Shown: piece by piece, positions 31,701-42,398 of the stretch
Layout of the letters: each line of letters starts with the position of its first letter
How positions within the stretch are numbered: the stretch's first letter is position 1
Source: Eudromia elegans
Taxonomy: Eukaryota > Chordata > Aves > Tinamiformes > Tinamidae
Assembly: GCA_003342815.1 (NCBI GenBank)
Contig: PTEX01000147.1
Coordinates: 951,972-1,015,971 of the forward strand
Direction of reading: 5' to 3'
DNA length: 64,000 bases
Made by a program: the position numbers and the translations under genes
Notes under the pieces: model-generated
What the model was told of the DNA's origin: nothing
The model's input: the letters and a program-made list of their open reading frames with translations, nothing else
Databases searched by the model: none

Positions 31701-34700
31701 TGTGCTATGAGGAAAAGAAAGTAGAAAAGAAGCTGAGCCTATTATCCAGAAAAAGAAATTGTGCCACACGTCAGTTTATAAATAGTTTTCATGCCCTATC
31801 CTTTCCTAGCCTTCTTCAGCACTTCTTCATAGAAGTGGCAAATCAGTAATCCTGAGTAACACTTTATTTAAAGATAGTCTTCCAAAAATCACAGATTTGC
31901 TTGGGATGTTTTCAGCTTAGTTGTTCTCGGGAAAAGGGAGGATTGGTGTTACTAGTTCAAATTTGTTATTGGTGCCCCATATTCTTCTGTAGCGGAAAGG
32001 AGAGCTTATTTCTCCTCTTCTTTTGTCTGCAGCAGCAACCAGGGCTATGGCTTTTTCTCCTAAATCAGGTTGCTCAGGGCTTATATGAGCCTGTGGCCTC
32101 TCTTGTCTCCTTGAACAAACATTATGTTTAAAAGTCTACTAAAGGAAAAGTTTAACTGCTCTATTAAAAGAAAAGTTAAAAGGGGAATGTGTCACTTCTA
32201 AGCAGCTCGAAACATGAGCCTGCATGCAAGCTGGAAGGCATTTCTGGCCAGCCCTCTGGATCTGGGAGAACCTGCTATTGTGGCTCAATTGGGGCCACAT
32301 CCATAGCATCTGCATCTGAATCCATGTGGGATGCATCCAAGTGCTTGCCATGTAACAGCCAGCAACAATTTTTAGTAAAATAGAAATTGAGTAGTTCGGA
32401 AAGATTTTTAAACTCTTTGAGGGAAAAGATAAACTAGCTGTGCAAATACTGCATATGTTGTAGCTTTCAGAACAACTGCATGGTCACAGCAGTCATGACT
32501 AGCTCATGAATTCAGGAGTATTTTCTGCCATTAGTCAATTCTGTGTGCTGTTTTGGGTAAAAGTGGGTATACAAGATTGTAGTGAGGTTTTTATTTTTTA
32601 TCATATTGAGCTGGAGGAGGAATTGGAAGCCCGGGTTGGGGGGGTGGCTGGTCATACACTGGTTTGTGCAAGTGTGGCCTCTAGGCAGAGACTTCTCAGG
32701 TGTATTTTAAGGATGAAATAGAGGCAATGCTTTGAGGAGAATTTAAATGATTTTGGACACAAATATATATACGGTAAGGTAGTGCAGAAGAATAGCATTA
32801 CAGTTACATTCATATGTACTTAAACTTTTTTTTCCTTTGGTTCATGCAAACTTGTGGTGCTAGAGGGCTGACAGATGCATATGATTAGAACACGCTGCCA
32901 GTAACATCAAGTTGTGATGCTTGTGTTGGTTCCTCAGTGGTTGCTATTGTGCAGATCTAGGAACTTTACTTTCTACTTGGGGCTGGGGCAGATTATTCAT
33001 TGTGTGAACTCATGAAATTAGAATTGGTTCTCTCTCTAAACATCAGGCTGTTGTTTTCAAGAGAACTCCTTGGCTTGCCATAGTGGAAAAGTAAAAGCAA
33101 GTTGTCTTTTTATTTTTTTTTTTTTTAGTAGCTTTAAAGTTTGTTATTCAAGCCATAGTGAAATGGCATTACTGTTAATACAGCCTGAGCATTATGCTTT
33201 TGTCAAGATATGTAGGATCCCTTTGAACGTATACTTTCTAGATCCTGCTGTGCTTTCAGAACAGCAATTTGAATGCACCTATGAAATGTTATTCCTAGCC
33301 TGGTAGACACAAAACTATTAGTAAAATATAATTATGTCAAAATACATCTCTAAAACATGGTATTAAAATCATCTTTTAAGTGTTATTTTAAAATATGAGG
33401 AATGATTCCTGCAGAAAAAGAATGGCTAATACTACCTTCACTGTTCAAGCTATTCTTTCAGTTTTGCAATTTCATCACTTAAGGTTCTCTTAATTGCTGG
33501 GGTTTGTTTTATCTTGTGACTTATTTAACAGGTAAAAAGGTTAATTGTCTCCTGAAAGCAGTGCAATGTAATTAATAGCTAATTCATTTCAGCTTACCCT
33601 TGTGTATTGCCATGCACAGAGGCAATGTGTTACAGTAGGACTGCTGCGCAGTACAGGGCTTTGTTGTGGCACTTGAAATACAGAGGGGCAATTTGGAATG
33701 AAATGCCTGCACTTTCAGACTGTAACTATGCTTTCACAAACCATTAACTAAGCATTAGACATGTAACCAGAAGCAGAGGTTAAAGGGAAAAGCAATATAA
33801 ATAACAGTGCCCTTCATCAGGATGCCTGTGGTAGTTGTAGTTAGCAACCCTGTCTTGTTTTGCCAGTATAATTTTTTGAATCCACTGTTAGTTTAAGGGC
33901 AGCTGGACTAGTTTTAGTGGTAGCCCCATGATCCTGACTGAGGATGTGTGTGATTTTTGTTTTCCCACACCATCTTAAGACAAATCCTGCTCTACTTTTG
34001 TCATTTTCTACTTTCGAGTTGTCAATTTTCATTATTTTTCCTGCTTTTCTTATACTATATGCTCAGTTAGTAAATAGCATGCTTGCATAGAGTTGCTCCC
34101 AAGGACTGCCTTTCAAGCCAATACTGTGTTTAATTGCTGAGGGATGCTCATTATCACCAATCATTAGACCTCAACCACATGATTTCCCTCAAATTCACTT
34201 CATGATAGTTTGTAGCGGGTTGTTTTATTTTGATTTGAATTGAAAGGTAGAAGCTTGGTGGTATGTGCAGCTCTGAGCTGAGCTTGTGAAGCAAAGCCAA
34301 TTATCATAGGAAAAATCACTATAAGTAATGTCGAGGGAACCTCTTCCCAAGAGAATATGTTCTTCAGTGTAAAATTCAGAAGGGTAACTACTTAATTTAG
34401 CATCATGGGTAGGACTGTTTAAAATTTATTCTAAGAACTTGCTTAATGTTTATTAAGCACATGAATAATAATTGGTTTAGAAATTCCATACTTTTAGCAG
34501 TGTTAAATGTATAATTACAGAACATAAAAGGTCTGGGCAGTGTACTTACAAATGTGTATGTCCATCTTTCCCTACTGATTCACCACTACACAGCAAAAAA
34601 TATAATGTATTTGCCCATTTTGAGTATTGTATTACAACATCCTAATTTCTTAACTTTTATTTGGCACCAGCTAGTTGTCACATGAGAAATAACATTGGAA

Positions 34701-36279
34701 AGAGAATGGGGCAGTGAGTTGAGCAGAGAAGCAAATGAAAAAGAGTAGATGAAAAAGTAGATGGAAAAAAAAATATTTACGTCCCACTTTTTTTTCCTAA
34801 CTATGCAAGTGTGTCTTGCCTTGGTGACAAGTTGCAACAAGGCAAATTCTGACGAGATGGGGTGGAGGAAATCAGAGTGAGATTGGTGAGTAGGGGATTG
34901 TGCTAGGTGTCACACGGAGCTGTCTTCCAGCCTAAATTATCCCATGAGTCTGCCTCAAGAGGAAATACTGCTTGGGAAGCAGCTCTTTACATCCCAAATA
35001 ACAAATAAAATGGATTTCAGCACCCATCTGCCTTTGAACTCCAGTTTCTGATACTAAAACAAACAGACCCCACAGGCACTTGAAAATCAATCCACTTTAA
35101 GGTAACTACTGATAGACTTTCCTCTCCTCTCTTTTTAAGCTGTGTTTACAAGCAAGCTTTATAAACACTATTTTTTGCAGGCATTAAAACCAAAACCAGG
35201 GTGGCTATATGATATGCTGGTCACATAATTGCCAGAGATACTGGAGATCAAAATAAAGCAAGAAACAGTTTTCTTTAAACTGGGAAGAAAGTGGGGAGAA
35301 AAAGGAATATAATAAAAAAATAGAGTTGGGAAGAAGAAGATAAGATAGGGGACTGGCAGACAGCTGTTNATACATATTGCCATTCAGGTCTACATCTAAG
35401 TGAATAACTATTGCTATGTTTTCTATTTCACGTTCTCAGCTGCATCTCCCCCTACTAATCAATGTCTTGTTTCTTTTAAGATTTTGTAGGAAATAGTGTT
35501 CTGCATTTGGTCAAGCTGATTAGCCAGTCTTTTAACAAAGAGCTGTGAAAGACTCCAAGTTAGATATGAGGGGTGCGAATGGTATACTGGTTTGTGTGCA
35601 GTGCAGAAATTGCTTCTATCAGCCCTATTTCTTCACAAAAGGAGGAGGAAAAAAAAAAAGGTGAGGGTGAGTTGGGAGCAAGTCCTTTTCCTTCCTGAAT
35701 AAAAGAAATAGGTAAGAGTTTGTTCCCTTGCTCAGAGCTTCTAGCTCTACCTCTGTGCTTACATTTGCTGCCTGAGCAGCTGTCTTGCCTCCTCCCAGGG
35801 TCAGCCACAGCAGCACTGCTTTCACACACTGTCCTTTATGGGCAGCTCCAGTTCCTGCCCAGTCACCTTTCTTTGCAGCAGGATCAGGTGGTGAGTCTTC
35901 TACACATTCAGCCCTTTGGTTGGGCAGAGCCAGCTCTGGCTTTTATTTTATGGCATTTCTTTGGTGGCTTGGTGGCAGCCATTAAGTTCTTACAGTATAA
36001 CTCTTTTTTGCTTTCTCTTCTTCATATGCAAATAATAAAATCTAGAGGTATGTTTTCTTTAAAACTGTCGAAGGCTTAAACACTCTTGTCCTACAGACAA
36101 GTGTTTTCACATTAGTTTTTAAAAATGCTGCTTCTGAAGCAAAGGTTCATGGTTGCTGCATCTTGTAAAATCCTGCCTGTGATTGCGTAGTTCTGTTAGT
36201 ACTAGCTGATTTCTGTTTTAATTTTCACTTGCCTCCGAATGTACGTCAAATAGAGCCCAAGTTAGTGCCGTCAGTCTGA

Positions 36280-37080
36280 GGCAGCTTGTGCTGCTTCCTT
36301 CGTAGAAATGCCACAGCGAGGTGGGCGCTGGGGGGCTGGCAGCTTGCAGCAGCGCTTCTGGCAGCCTGGGAGCTGGCTCCTCTTCCCACGAGGAGAGCGC
36401 TCAGCTCCCTCTCTTTGGAGCCAGCTTGTCACTTGAAATGGTGGAATAAATGCCTTTCACGTGCACCGAAGCCAGCCGGCAGAGGTTGCTGCTGCTATTG
36501 CTGTTTGCTCCTACCTGGTTAGCAACGCTCGGGTGTCTTTGTAAGCCCTGTGATGCCAGGGTGATGGCAGCGCTTGTCAGCACGCGCAGGAGGTTTCATG
36601 CACACCCTGCCCTGACATGAGAGCAGGGTGATGGGGATGCAGTGGTGCTGCTACCACTATGCAAATCTGCACCAGCTAAAATATGCTTAGATGGAAGTTA
36701 TCAGTAGTCCTTTTAATTTTAGGTTTAACTGTCGCTGTCTGACTTGTGTCATGGGTTTGTGGCTTCCTGCCGAGTCTTTTGAGATGTCCTGCATGTTGCT
36801 GGTGCCAGTCCTGAGGTGGGCTGGCAGAGCAGGGACCCCGTTTGCCCCGTTCCTGCACATGGGCCTGGGTGCTTCTCCTGGGAGGGCAAGATTTGGGATC
36901 CTCAGCACTGCGGTGCTGCAAGCTGCTTGTTTGCCCTGCTGCGTTTGCTGCTGTTTCAGCTCTGTGCGGCTGCTCAGAGGTGCTCCAGGCTGCACTCCAG
37001 CACAAGGTGCTGTGTTAGCCTGGGAGCAATTCAGCAAGATTTTGCCTGTGGTTTGCCCTCAAACTGGCAGAATTTGAATC
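36280..37080. other. GC-raised shoulder upstream of the CpG island
   Basis: Base composition rises clearly above the AT-rich surroundings here, but CpG is not dense as in the island itself. Several overlapping open frames on both strands (for example 36691-37077 on + and 36687-37037 on -) result from the composition. None has a recognisable motif. It may be an island shore, an old GC-rich repeat or a regulatory region; nothing specific is visible. Confidence 0.4.
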
Positions 37081-37639
37081 ACTGCAGCTGTTAATGTCTG
37101 ATGCCATCTGAAACTATCCTTGACAGAGGTGGTTTGCTTATCTATAGTCTCAAATTCTGTTTGGTGGTTGGTGTTTTCATATTGCAAATGCCGCTTCTCT
37201 GTGAGACGCGTGGAGTTGGTACATGAGAGAGCTCTTGTGACCAAACTTTGCTCTGCTTTTGTGACCTATGGAGTAACGGGAGTGCTGCATCCCCCATCTG
37301 TGAATAGCAGCCTCTGTTCCCATGGATAAGAAATGTGTCAAACGGGTTAAAAAACGGGTGCCCTCTGAGAGACAGTCTGTTAACTCGCACGTGCTTGTAC
37401 TGAAGGTATTTGTAGTCTGGTGAAATGGTTGAGAGCTAGTGCATAGTTAGGACTGGGTCCAGATCAGGGTTTTTTAAAAGAATTTTTTTTAAGAGTGCCT
37501 TAATTTTGTCTTTTAAGCAGTTTTAAAGACTATTTATTTCCACTCATGGCAAATATTTAACTGAGGTACGCGTTGGCAGTCCCTGTGTAAACAGTTCCCT
37601 GGAGTTAGCAGGTTAAAGCCAAGCAGTCTTCCAGGTGGG

Positions 37640-38080
37640 GCTGCCCCGCAGCCCGGCCGGCTGCGCCAGAGGCGCCTCTGCGCGCTGCGCTGCGCGGCTG
37701 CGGGCGGCGAAGGGGAGGCGGCGCCGCGCAGCGCTGCGGGCGGCCCGGCCGCGCTCGCGCCATTGGCCTCCGGCGCGGGGGGCGGCGCGGGCAGGTGCGC
37801 GCAGGAGGAGGAGCGGCGGCGGCAGGAGGGAGGGCAGAGGCAGCGCGGCCGCCCCGCCGGGCGCGTCTCGGCGGGCGAGGATGCACGGAGGGCAGAGCCG
37901 CCGCCGGTCCCGCGGGGCTGCGCGCGGCCGCGCCGCGATGCTGTGAACGGCGAGGAGCTGGCGAGCGCGGCGGCAGGTGAACTCTCTGCGAAGCGCCCTG
38001 CCCGCCGCCCAGCCACGGAGGGGAGGTCTCCTGCAGCCCCCGCGCAGCCACGGCCAGCGCGACGCGAAGCCTCCGACAGA
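37640..38080. promoter_or_regulatory. CpG island, probable promoter for GPR52 or an internal RABGAP1L transcript
   Basis: About 440 bases are extremely GC-rich and dense in undepleted CpG, in sharp contrast to the AT-rich intron on both sides. Sp1-type GC boxes and an inverted CCAAT box are present and no TATA box was seen, as is usual for CpG-island promoters. It lies 1.6-2 kb upstream of the GPR52 start codon on the same strand, making it the obvious GPR52 promoter candidate. RABGAP1L in mammals is known to have shorter isoforms from internal promoters, so the island could serve that gene instead or as well. Confidence 0.8.
37762..37785. promoter_or_regulatory. Inverted CCAAT box and GC box
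   Basis: ATTGG at 37762-37766 is a CCAAT box on the - strand, in the context GCCATTGGCC. GGGGCGG at 37779-37785 is a consensus Sp1 box. Both sit inside the CpG island and mark a likely core-promoter zone for NF-Y and Sp1-family factors (inference from motifs only). Confidence 0.45.
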
Positions 38081-38617
38081 TCCTGCTACTTTTTCAGGGA
38101 CTTGAAACCCGTGCCAGCAGAATATCTGAATGACCTTGGAAATCGCTATCTGGGGCTAGATTGATTCTCGCCGGCTGTCTCCTAGTCTCAGGAACTCTAG
38201 GATTAATGCTGATTTAAACATTTTAGGGGCCTTTAAAAAATCAAGATCGTGTACACTTACTAACCTGCCTAATGATGCCTGAGCTAACGAAGCATTTACC
38301 TAAAATTGAACATAGAAGATGTTTTCTTTTACTGTATACTTGTTCCAAAACTGCCAATAAAACAAGCAAGGCAATGCCCTTCTTTTAGAAGAACATTCTT
38401 TTTAATAGCACTTATTTATTCTGCCGATCAACTGGTAAAAGCAGAAAGCCCCAAACTCCCTGGAAGACGAGGCAGACTCCGGACGACTCCCAGCTATAGG
38501 CAATGGCAGCTTTCCTGGGCACGTGAGCGTGGCCCTAGCTCCCCAACAGGATGCAAATGGAAGTTTCTGCACCCCTTCTGTGAGGGGCTGTGAAATGATT
38601 CAGGTGTTGCTGCAGAG
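37790..38617 (+). other. GPR52: Candidate non-coding first exon of GPR52
   Basis: A strong donor, GCAGAG/GTGAGC, lies at 38617/38618 downstream of the CpG island and pairs logically with the acceptor at 39505/39506. The resulting 888-bp intron would join an island-derived leader to the GPR52 coding exon. The 5' boundary is a guess at a start site just after the GC box. Alternative donors inside the island (for example GGCAG/GTGAAC at 37976/37977) and an internal acceptor (TTTTTCAG ending at 38097) allow other structures. No transcript evidence is available from the sequence alone. Confidence 0.35.
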
Positions 38618-39460
38618 GTGAGCAATATCGTGGATATACCTGTGAAGTCCTGTGCACTCAGCCGCCGTGGCAGAAATGGCGTAGATCTTAAAGATAGTGA
38701 TTTTTAAATTGCCATGGCTGAAAATTTAAATTCAAGAGGATTTATTTTGTCTGTGAGGACATTGAATTATGCTTCTGGCATTAATAATTGTAACGGACTA
38801 TAACTGTTGACAGGCATTGTGAATATTGACATAAACCTCCATTTTTTTCTTAAATTATTTTTATTTTTAAATGAATAGACATGATCTTCCTCATTGTATG
38901 CAAGATGTATATTTTCTTTCTTGAGAGTCAGAGGAGCAATCTACCTTCTCCCCCAGCTGTCTCCCTTCAAATAAAATTCATTATTCATACCCAAACAGTG
39001 GTGAGTCTGTTGGAATTAACCTTGACAAAAATGTTGTTTTTCCTTCCATTTCTAATCAAATAGTATGGATGAGACAGAGTATTGTCTCCTGAAGGGAGCC
39101 AAGAAAAAAAACCCCGAAAAACAGCCTGATCCAATGAGCTCTTCCCTTTCCTTTCCAGTCATTCTGTGATTTAAATTGGAACCCTAGAAAGATTTTCTCC
39201 TGTAACTGTGGGTCCAGGAAGCCTGAGTTTGCTGAGATTATTCCCTCCTTCCTCCTCACTCTGTTTTATTCTGAAGTAATTGACTTTCTCAGGAAAATAA
39301 ACAGTTGCAGATTTCCCCCTCTCTTCCTGGGAAATGAATGTGTCTCTTCGGTGTTTATTTGCTATCTCACAGTACCTGTTTGTTTTAGAAGTGCCTTGTG
39401 TTTGCTAAAGATTGGTCAAGAGCACTGGACAAGCTGATCAGTGGCCTTTCTCTTTCTGGC

Positions 39461-39505
39461 TTTTTTTTTTTTTTCTTCTTTCTTTCTCTCTCTCTCTCTT
39501 TAAAG
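39461..39505 (+). promoter_or_regulatory. GPR52: Polypyrimidine tract and 3' splice acceptor upstream of GPR52
   Basis: An almost pure pyrimidine run of about 40 bases (T14, then CTT/CTTT and CT repeats) ends in TTTAAAG, with the AG at 39504-39505. This is the strongest acceptor-like signal near GPR52 and lies 191 bases before its start codon. Secondary AGs follow at 39510 and 39519. It implies a spliced 5' UTR for an otherwise single-exon receptor gene, although a simple CT-rich repeat could look the same. Confidence 0.5.
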
Positions 39506-39696
39506 CTAAGGTTTGCCAGAGTGATGCACTGATGCTGAGGAGGCATCAACAGCTATGGGACTGTAACCCTGTCTAATGTAAACACTGGCAGTGTCTACAG
39601 AGAGAGATCGTGAGACGCTGAAGCAGAGTGTAGCTGCTGCTAAGCAGGACATCTGCTCACTAAAACTCAAATTGCAGTGTACCCTAATCCTAAAAC
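39506..39696 (+). other. GPR52: GPR52 5' UTR, proximal part
   Basis: This is the sequence between the probable acceptor and the GPR52 start codon. The start at 39697 has A at -3 (AAAACATGA), a favourable Kozak feature, and gives exactly the expected 361-residue protein. Four upstream ATGs are clustered in the first third; the last 118 bases before the start contain none. Confidence 0.55.
39524..39581 (+). promoter_or_regulatory. Cluster of four upstream ORFs in the GPR52 leader
   Basis: uORF1 is ATG CAC TGA (39524-39532). uORF2 starts in the overlapping TGATG at 39532 and has 14 codons ending TAA at 39574-39576. uORF3 is ATG GGA CTG TAA (39555-39566). uORF4 is a bare start-stop, ATG TAA (39576-39581), overlapping the stop of uORF2. 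All close more than 110 bases before the receptor start, leaving room for reinitiation. If the leader is transcribed as proposed, these would be expected to restrain GPR52 translation (inference). Confidence 0.45.
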
Positions 39697-40782
39697 ATGA
39701 ACCTGTCCAGGCGGATTGAATGGAGGACTCTGAATGTGAGCAGTAGTGTGATGAACATATCTGAGCATCTCTCCTGCCCTCTTGGATTTGGTCACTACAA
39801 TGCAGTTGACATCTGTATCCTTGAGACAGCTGTTATTGTTTTGCTAACATTTTTAATTATTGCGGGTAACTTAACTGTTATATTTGTTTTTCACTGTGCT
39901 CCACTTCTGCATCATTATACTACCAGCTACTTTATTCAGACCATGGCCTATGCTGACCTTTTTGTTGGAGTTAGCTGCTTGGTCCCTACTTTGTCGCTGC
40001 TTCACTATTCAACAGGTGTCCACGAGTCCTTGACATGTCAAGTTTTTGGATACATCATCTCCGTGCTAAAAAGCGTCTCTATGGCATGTCTTGCTTGCAT
40101 CAGTGTGGATCGCTATCTCGCTATCACCAAGCCTCTTTCCTATAACCAACTGGTCACACCTTGTCGCTTGAGAATCTGCATCATTTTGATCTGGATATAC
40201 TCTTGTCTGATCTTCTTGCCTTCCTTCTTTGGTTGGGGAAAACCTGGTTACCACGGAGATATTTTTGAATGGTGTGCTACCTCCTGGCTAACTAACGCCT
40301 ATTTCACTAGCTTTATCGTGTGCTTACTCTATGCTCCTGCTGCCTTTGTCATATGCTTCACCTACTTCCACATCTTTAAAATTTGCCGGCAGCACACCAA
40401 AGAGATAAACGATCGGAGAGCTCGATTTCCTAGCCACGAAGTGGATGCTGCTGGGGACTCTGGGCACAGCCCTGATCGCCGTTACGCCATGGTTTTGTTT
40501 CGGATAACCAGCGTGTTCTACGTGCTGTGGCTCCCTTATATCATATACTTTCTGCTGGAGAGCTCTCGGGTGTTGGAGAACCCAGCGCTTTCCTTCTTAA
40601 CAACGTGGCTTGCTATAAGCAATAGTTTCTGCAACTGCGTGATATATAGCCTCTCCAACAGTGTTTTCAGGCTGGGACTCCGGAGACTGTCAGAGACAAT
40701 ATGTTCATCTTGTATGTGTTTAAAAGACAGGGATGTACGGGACACTAAGCCGAGAAAACGGGCTAATTCCTGCTCTATTTAA
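39697..40782 (+). CDS. GPR52: GPR52, orphan Gs-coupled receptor, complete intronless gene
   Basis: GPR52 is a class A orphan receptor of striatal and cortical neurons, constitutively coupled to Gs and cAMP. The frame has 361 codons, the family's usual length, and the protein is nearly identical to human GPR52 as recalled. The N-terminus carries three glycosylation sequons (N2, N13, N20). Seven membrane segments are visible: TM1 about 43-65 (N58 at 1.50), TM2 with D87 (AYADLFVG), TM3 from C114 to DRY (D138-Y140), TM4 with W166, TM5 with P214, TM6 with LWLP (P280), and TM7 about 300-318. C114 and C193 form the expected ECL2 disulphide. TM7 reads NCVIY instead of NPxxY, a trait of this receptor. 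The tail has a cysteine cluster (C336, C339, C341) suited to palmitoylation and ends ANSCSI. The gene lies in a RABGAP1L intron on the same strand, an arrangement also known in mammals. Confidence 0.99.
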   Translation: MNLSRRIEWRTLNVSSSVMNISEHLSCPLGFGHYNAVDICILETAVIVLLTFLIIAGNLTVIFVFHCAPLLHHYTTSYFIQTMAYADLFVGVSCLVPTLSLLHYSTGVHESLTCQVFGYIISVLKSVSMACLACISVDRYLAITKPLSYNQLVTPCRLRICIILIWIYSCLIFLPSFFGWGKPGYHGDIFEWCATSWLTNAYFTSFIVCLLYAPAAFVICFTYFHIFKICRQHTKEINDRRARFPSHEVDAAGDSGHSPDRRYAMVLFRITSVFYVLWLPYIIYFLLESSRVLENPALSFLTTWLAISNSFCNCVIYSLSNSVFRLGLRRLSETICSSCMCLKDRDVRDTKPRKRANSCSI

Positions 40783-41077
40783 AGAGAACTGGCGCATGTA
40801 ATCAAACATGGAGTTTTGATAGCATTTGATATATCTGGAAACTTGCCAGAACAGAAATATTTACTTGAATAGTTTGCTATGATCTTAGAGATGAGTTTAA
40901 AAGAGATTGCAAGAAAAGGAAAAGGCGGTTATAAGAAGGGTCACTGAACTAAAGTGCAGCTCTTGAAATTGTGAGGAGACAGATTCGACAGAGAAGATGG
41001 AGAAAGTCAGAACTCAGATCTTCCAGCGGCATGAAGTAATTAGCAATCAGAGGAGGTTCCTCATAAAATCAGTTAGT

Positions 41078-41117
41078 TACCACCTTATATTTTCCCCTAC
41101 CACCTTATATTTTCCCC
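41078..41117 (+). repeat. Exact 20-bp tandem duplication in the GPR52 3' UTR
   Basis: TACCACCTTATATTTTCCCC occurs twice in immediate succession (41078-41097 and 41098-41117) with no mismatch. The lack of divergence suggests a recent or constrained duplication. Confidence 0.9.
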
Positions 41118-42392
41118 CTTGTAGAAAAGTTGTCTTATTATCTTTGTATATCAGAATATACTATAGCCTTCTGAATTTAAATATATTTAAGAGGAAATGA
41201 TCAACAACACAGTAAGTGGCTATCCATAAATTATAATCCTGAGGATTTACAGTAGATGTTGCAGATTATTAATCAGCGCTCTCTCTGCTCACGTCTTGTG
41301 CAATTTTCAGTTGTACAAATAATCCGCAATGCATAAACCATGCCCCGGACATGATGCTTTTGTATAAAATTGCACATTTTGATACAACTTTCATAAAAGT
41401 GGCTCAGTTTGAGGGTGCCTCTAAGGCCATCTGATCTTATTTTTCCTGCAGAAAAAAATAGCCCTTTCCAACCAGCTGAGTAAGCTCCATCGCCCATGTT
41501 CAATGACTTCTTCAATCTTTCATTCTCGTGATCCTGTTAAATTAGCGCACAGTATTGATATAGTGTCCTTTAGGATGTACTGAAGCCTTTCCTTTATAGG
41601 CTACACAGGTAATCCTAGTGCAAATATGATAATGGCACACAGCAGTGTGCATCACTGCTTGCCAAATTAAAAATAAATAAGAAAACCTTTTCTTTGGGGG
41701 GTCTAAACAGCTTACTGTTTTAGCTGCCAATCCTTTCTGTGAATCTAGCTTGCACATACTGTGCTGCCTTTTTTTTAAAAAAGAGAGCTTGTGGTCTGTG
41801 CCTAATGTTTTCACAGCACATGGAATAGGTCAGTGCTACAGGATAAAAAACCAAATAAACAAACAAACTTGTTTTAAGAGAAATGTTTTCGTGCAGTTGT
41901 TTGATAGATATTTGTTAATGAAGTGTTCTTGGAGGAGGTGACCAAGACAGTTTAGTATTAAATACAGGTAAAGAGCTTCAGTATTTCCTTTTGTAATGAA
42001 CAGACTTTCAGGTCCAATGATTAAATATTTTTGTTTTGCAGGGGTGCATTTTAGGTTTGTGTAATAAATTGCCAGGGGTTCAGATGCATGCCAATAAATG
42101 AAATATTTAATTTTTTTTTTTTAACCAAATGTAGTTTTCTTAGATGGTTATTGGCTTTTAAAAAAGGCCCAATTATTGATCATTGGTGCCTTTTAACACT
42201 GCACTATTATTCTTTCTCTTACCAAAATGCGCGTGTAAAGATTGTGCCTATTACTTTTTGTAAAGGAAGCTGAACCAGACTTGCACACTGGTGATTTGGG
42301 GCTTGATCCCTGTAAGTCTGTGCTCTTTGTTTTGTTGAGGTAGTTCTGAACCCCTGTACATTTTTAAAACTGTAAGAAAGCTGAAACAATGG

Positions 42393-42398
42393 AATAAA
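42393..42398 (+). promoter_or_regulatory. GPR52: Candidate GPR52 polyadenylation signal
   Basis: The canonical AATAAA in GGAATAAAGTAG is followed, 20-60 bases later, by T/G-rich sequence (ccttggctttag, tgttatgctctg). Upstream AATAAA copies at 42063-42068 and 42093-42098 may give shorter transcripts. Confidence 0.5.

Larger units (their letters stand above)
18136..37639 (+). other. RABGAP1L: Large RABGAP1L intron, part upstream of the CpG island
   Basis: The intron starts with gtaagg and appears to run past the window end, since no further TBC exon was found. This 19.5-kb part is mostly AT-rich single-copy-looking sequence. Recognised contents are an imperfect tandem duplication and hairpin (21017-21093), a CA microsatellite (21397-21423), a CR1 3' end (24765-24925), an open frame starting at a splice acceptor (25526), and a GC-raised shoulder before the CpG island (about 36280-37080). 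There is also a 10-base G run at 31235-31244 and a 14-bp direct repeat at 29617-29670. Ambiguous bases occur at 25109, 28306 and 35369. I see nothing further in the intervening stretches. Confidence 0.85.

Noticed and set aside
36687-37077. Opposed open frames of 109-128 codons on both strands
   Set aside because: They overlap each other in a GC-raised stretch, have no recognisable family and no clear splice or promoter context of their own.
37534-38164. Long overlapping open frames on both strands in the CpG island (up to 160 codons)
   Set aside because: All are Ala/Arg/Pro/Gly-rich products of extreme GC content, open on both strands at once, with no domain or motif. GC-rich DNA lacks stop codons by composition.
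39461-39503. CT-rich tract read only as a microsatellite
   Set aside because: Its position and the AG right after it fit a polypyrimidine tract better, though a simple repeat origin is not excluded.
40066-40745. Two - strand open frames inside GPR52
   Set aside because: They are antisense shadows of the highly conserved receptor frame.
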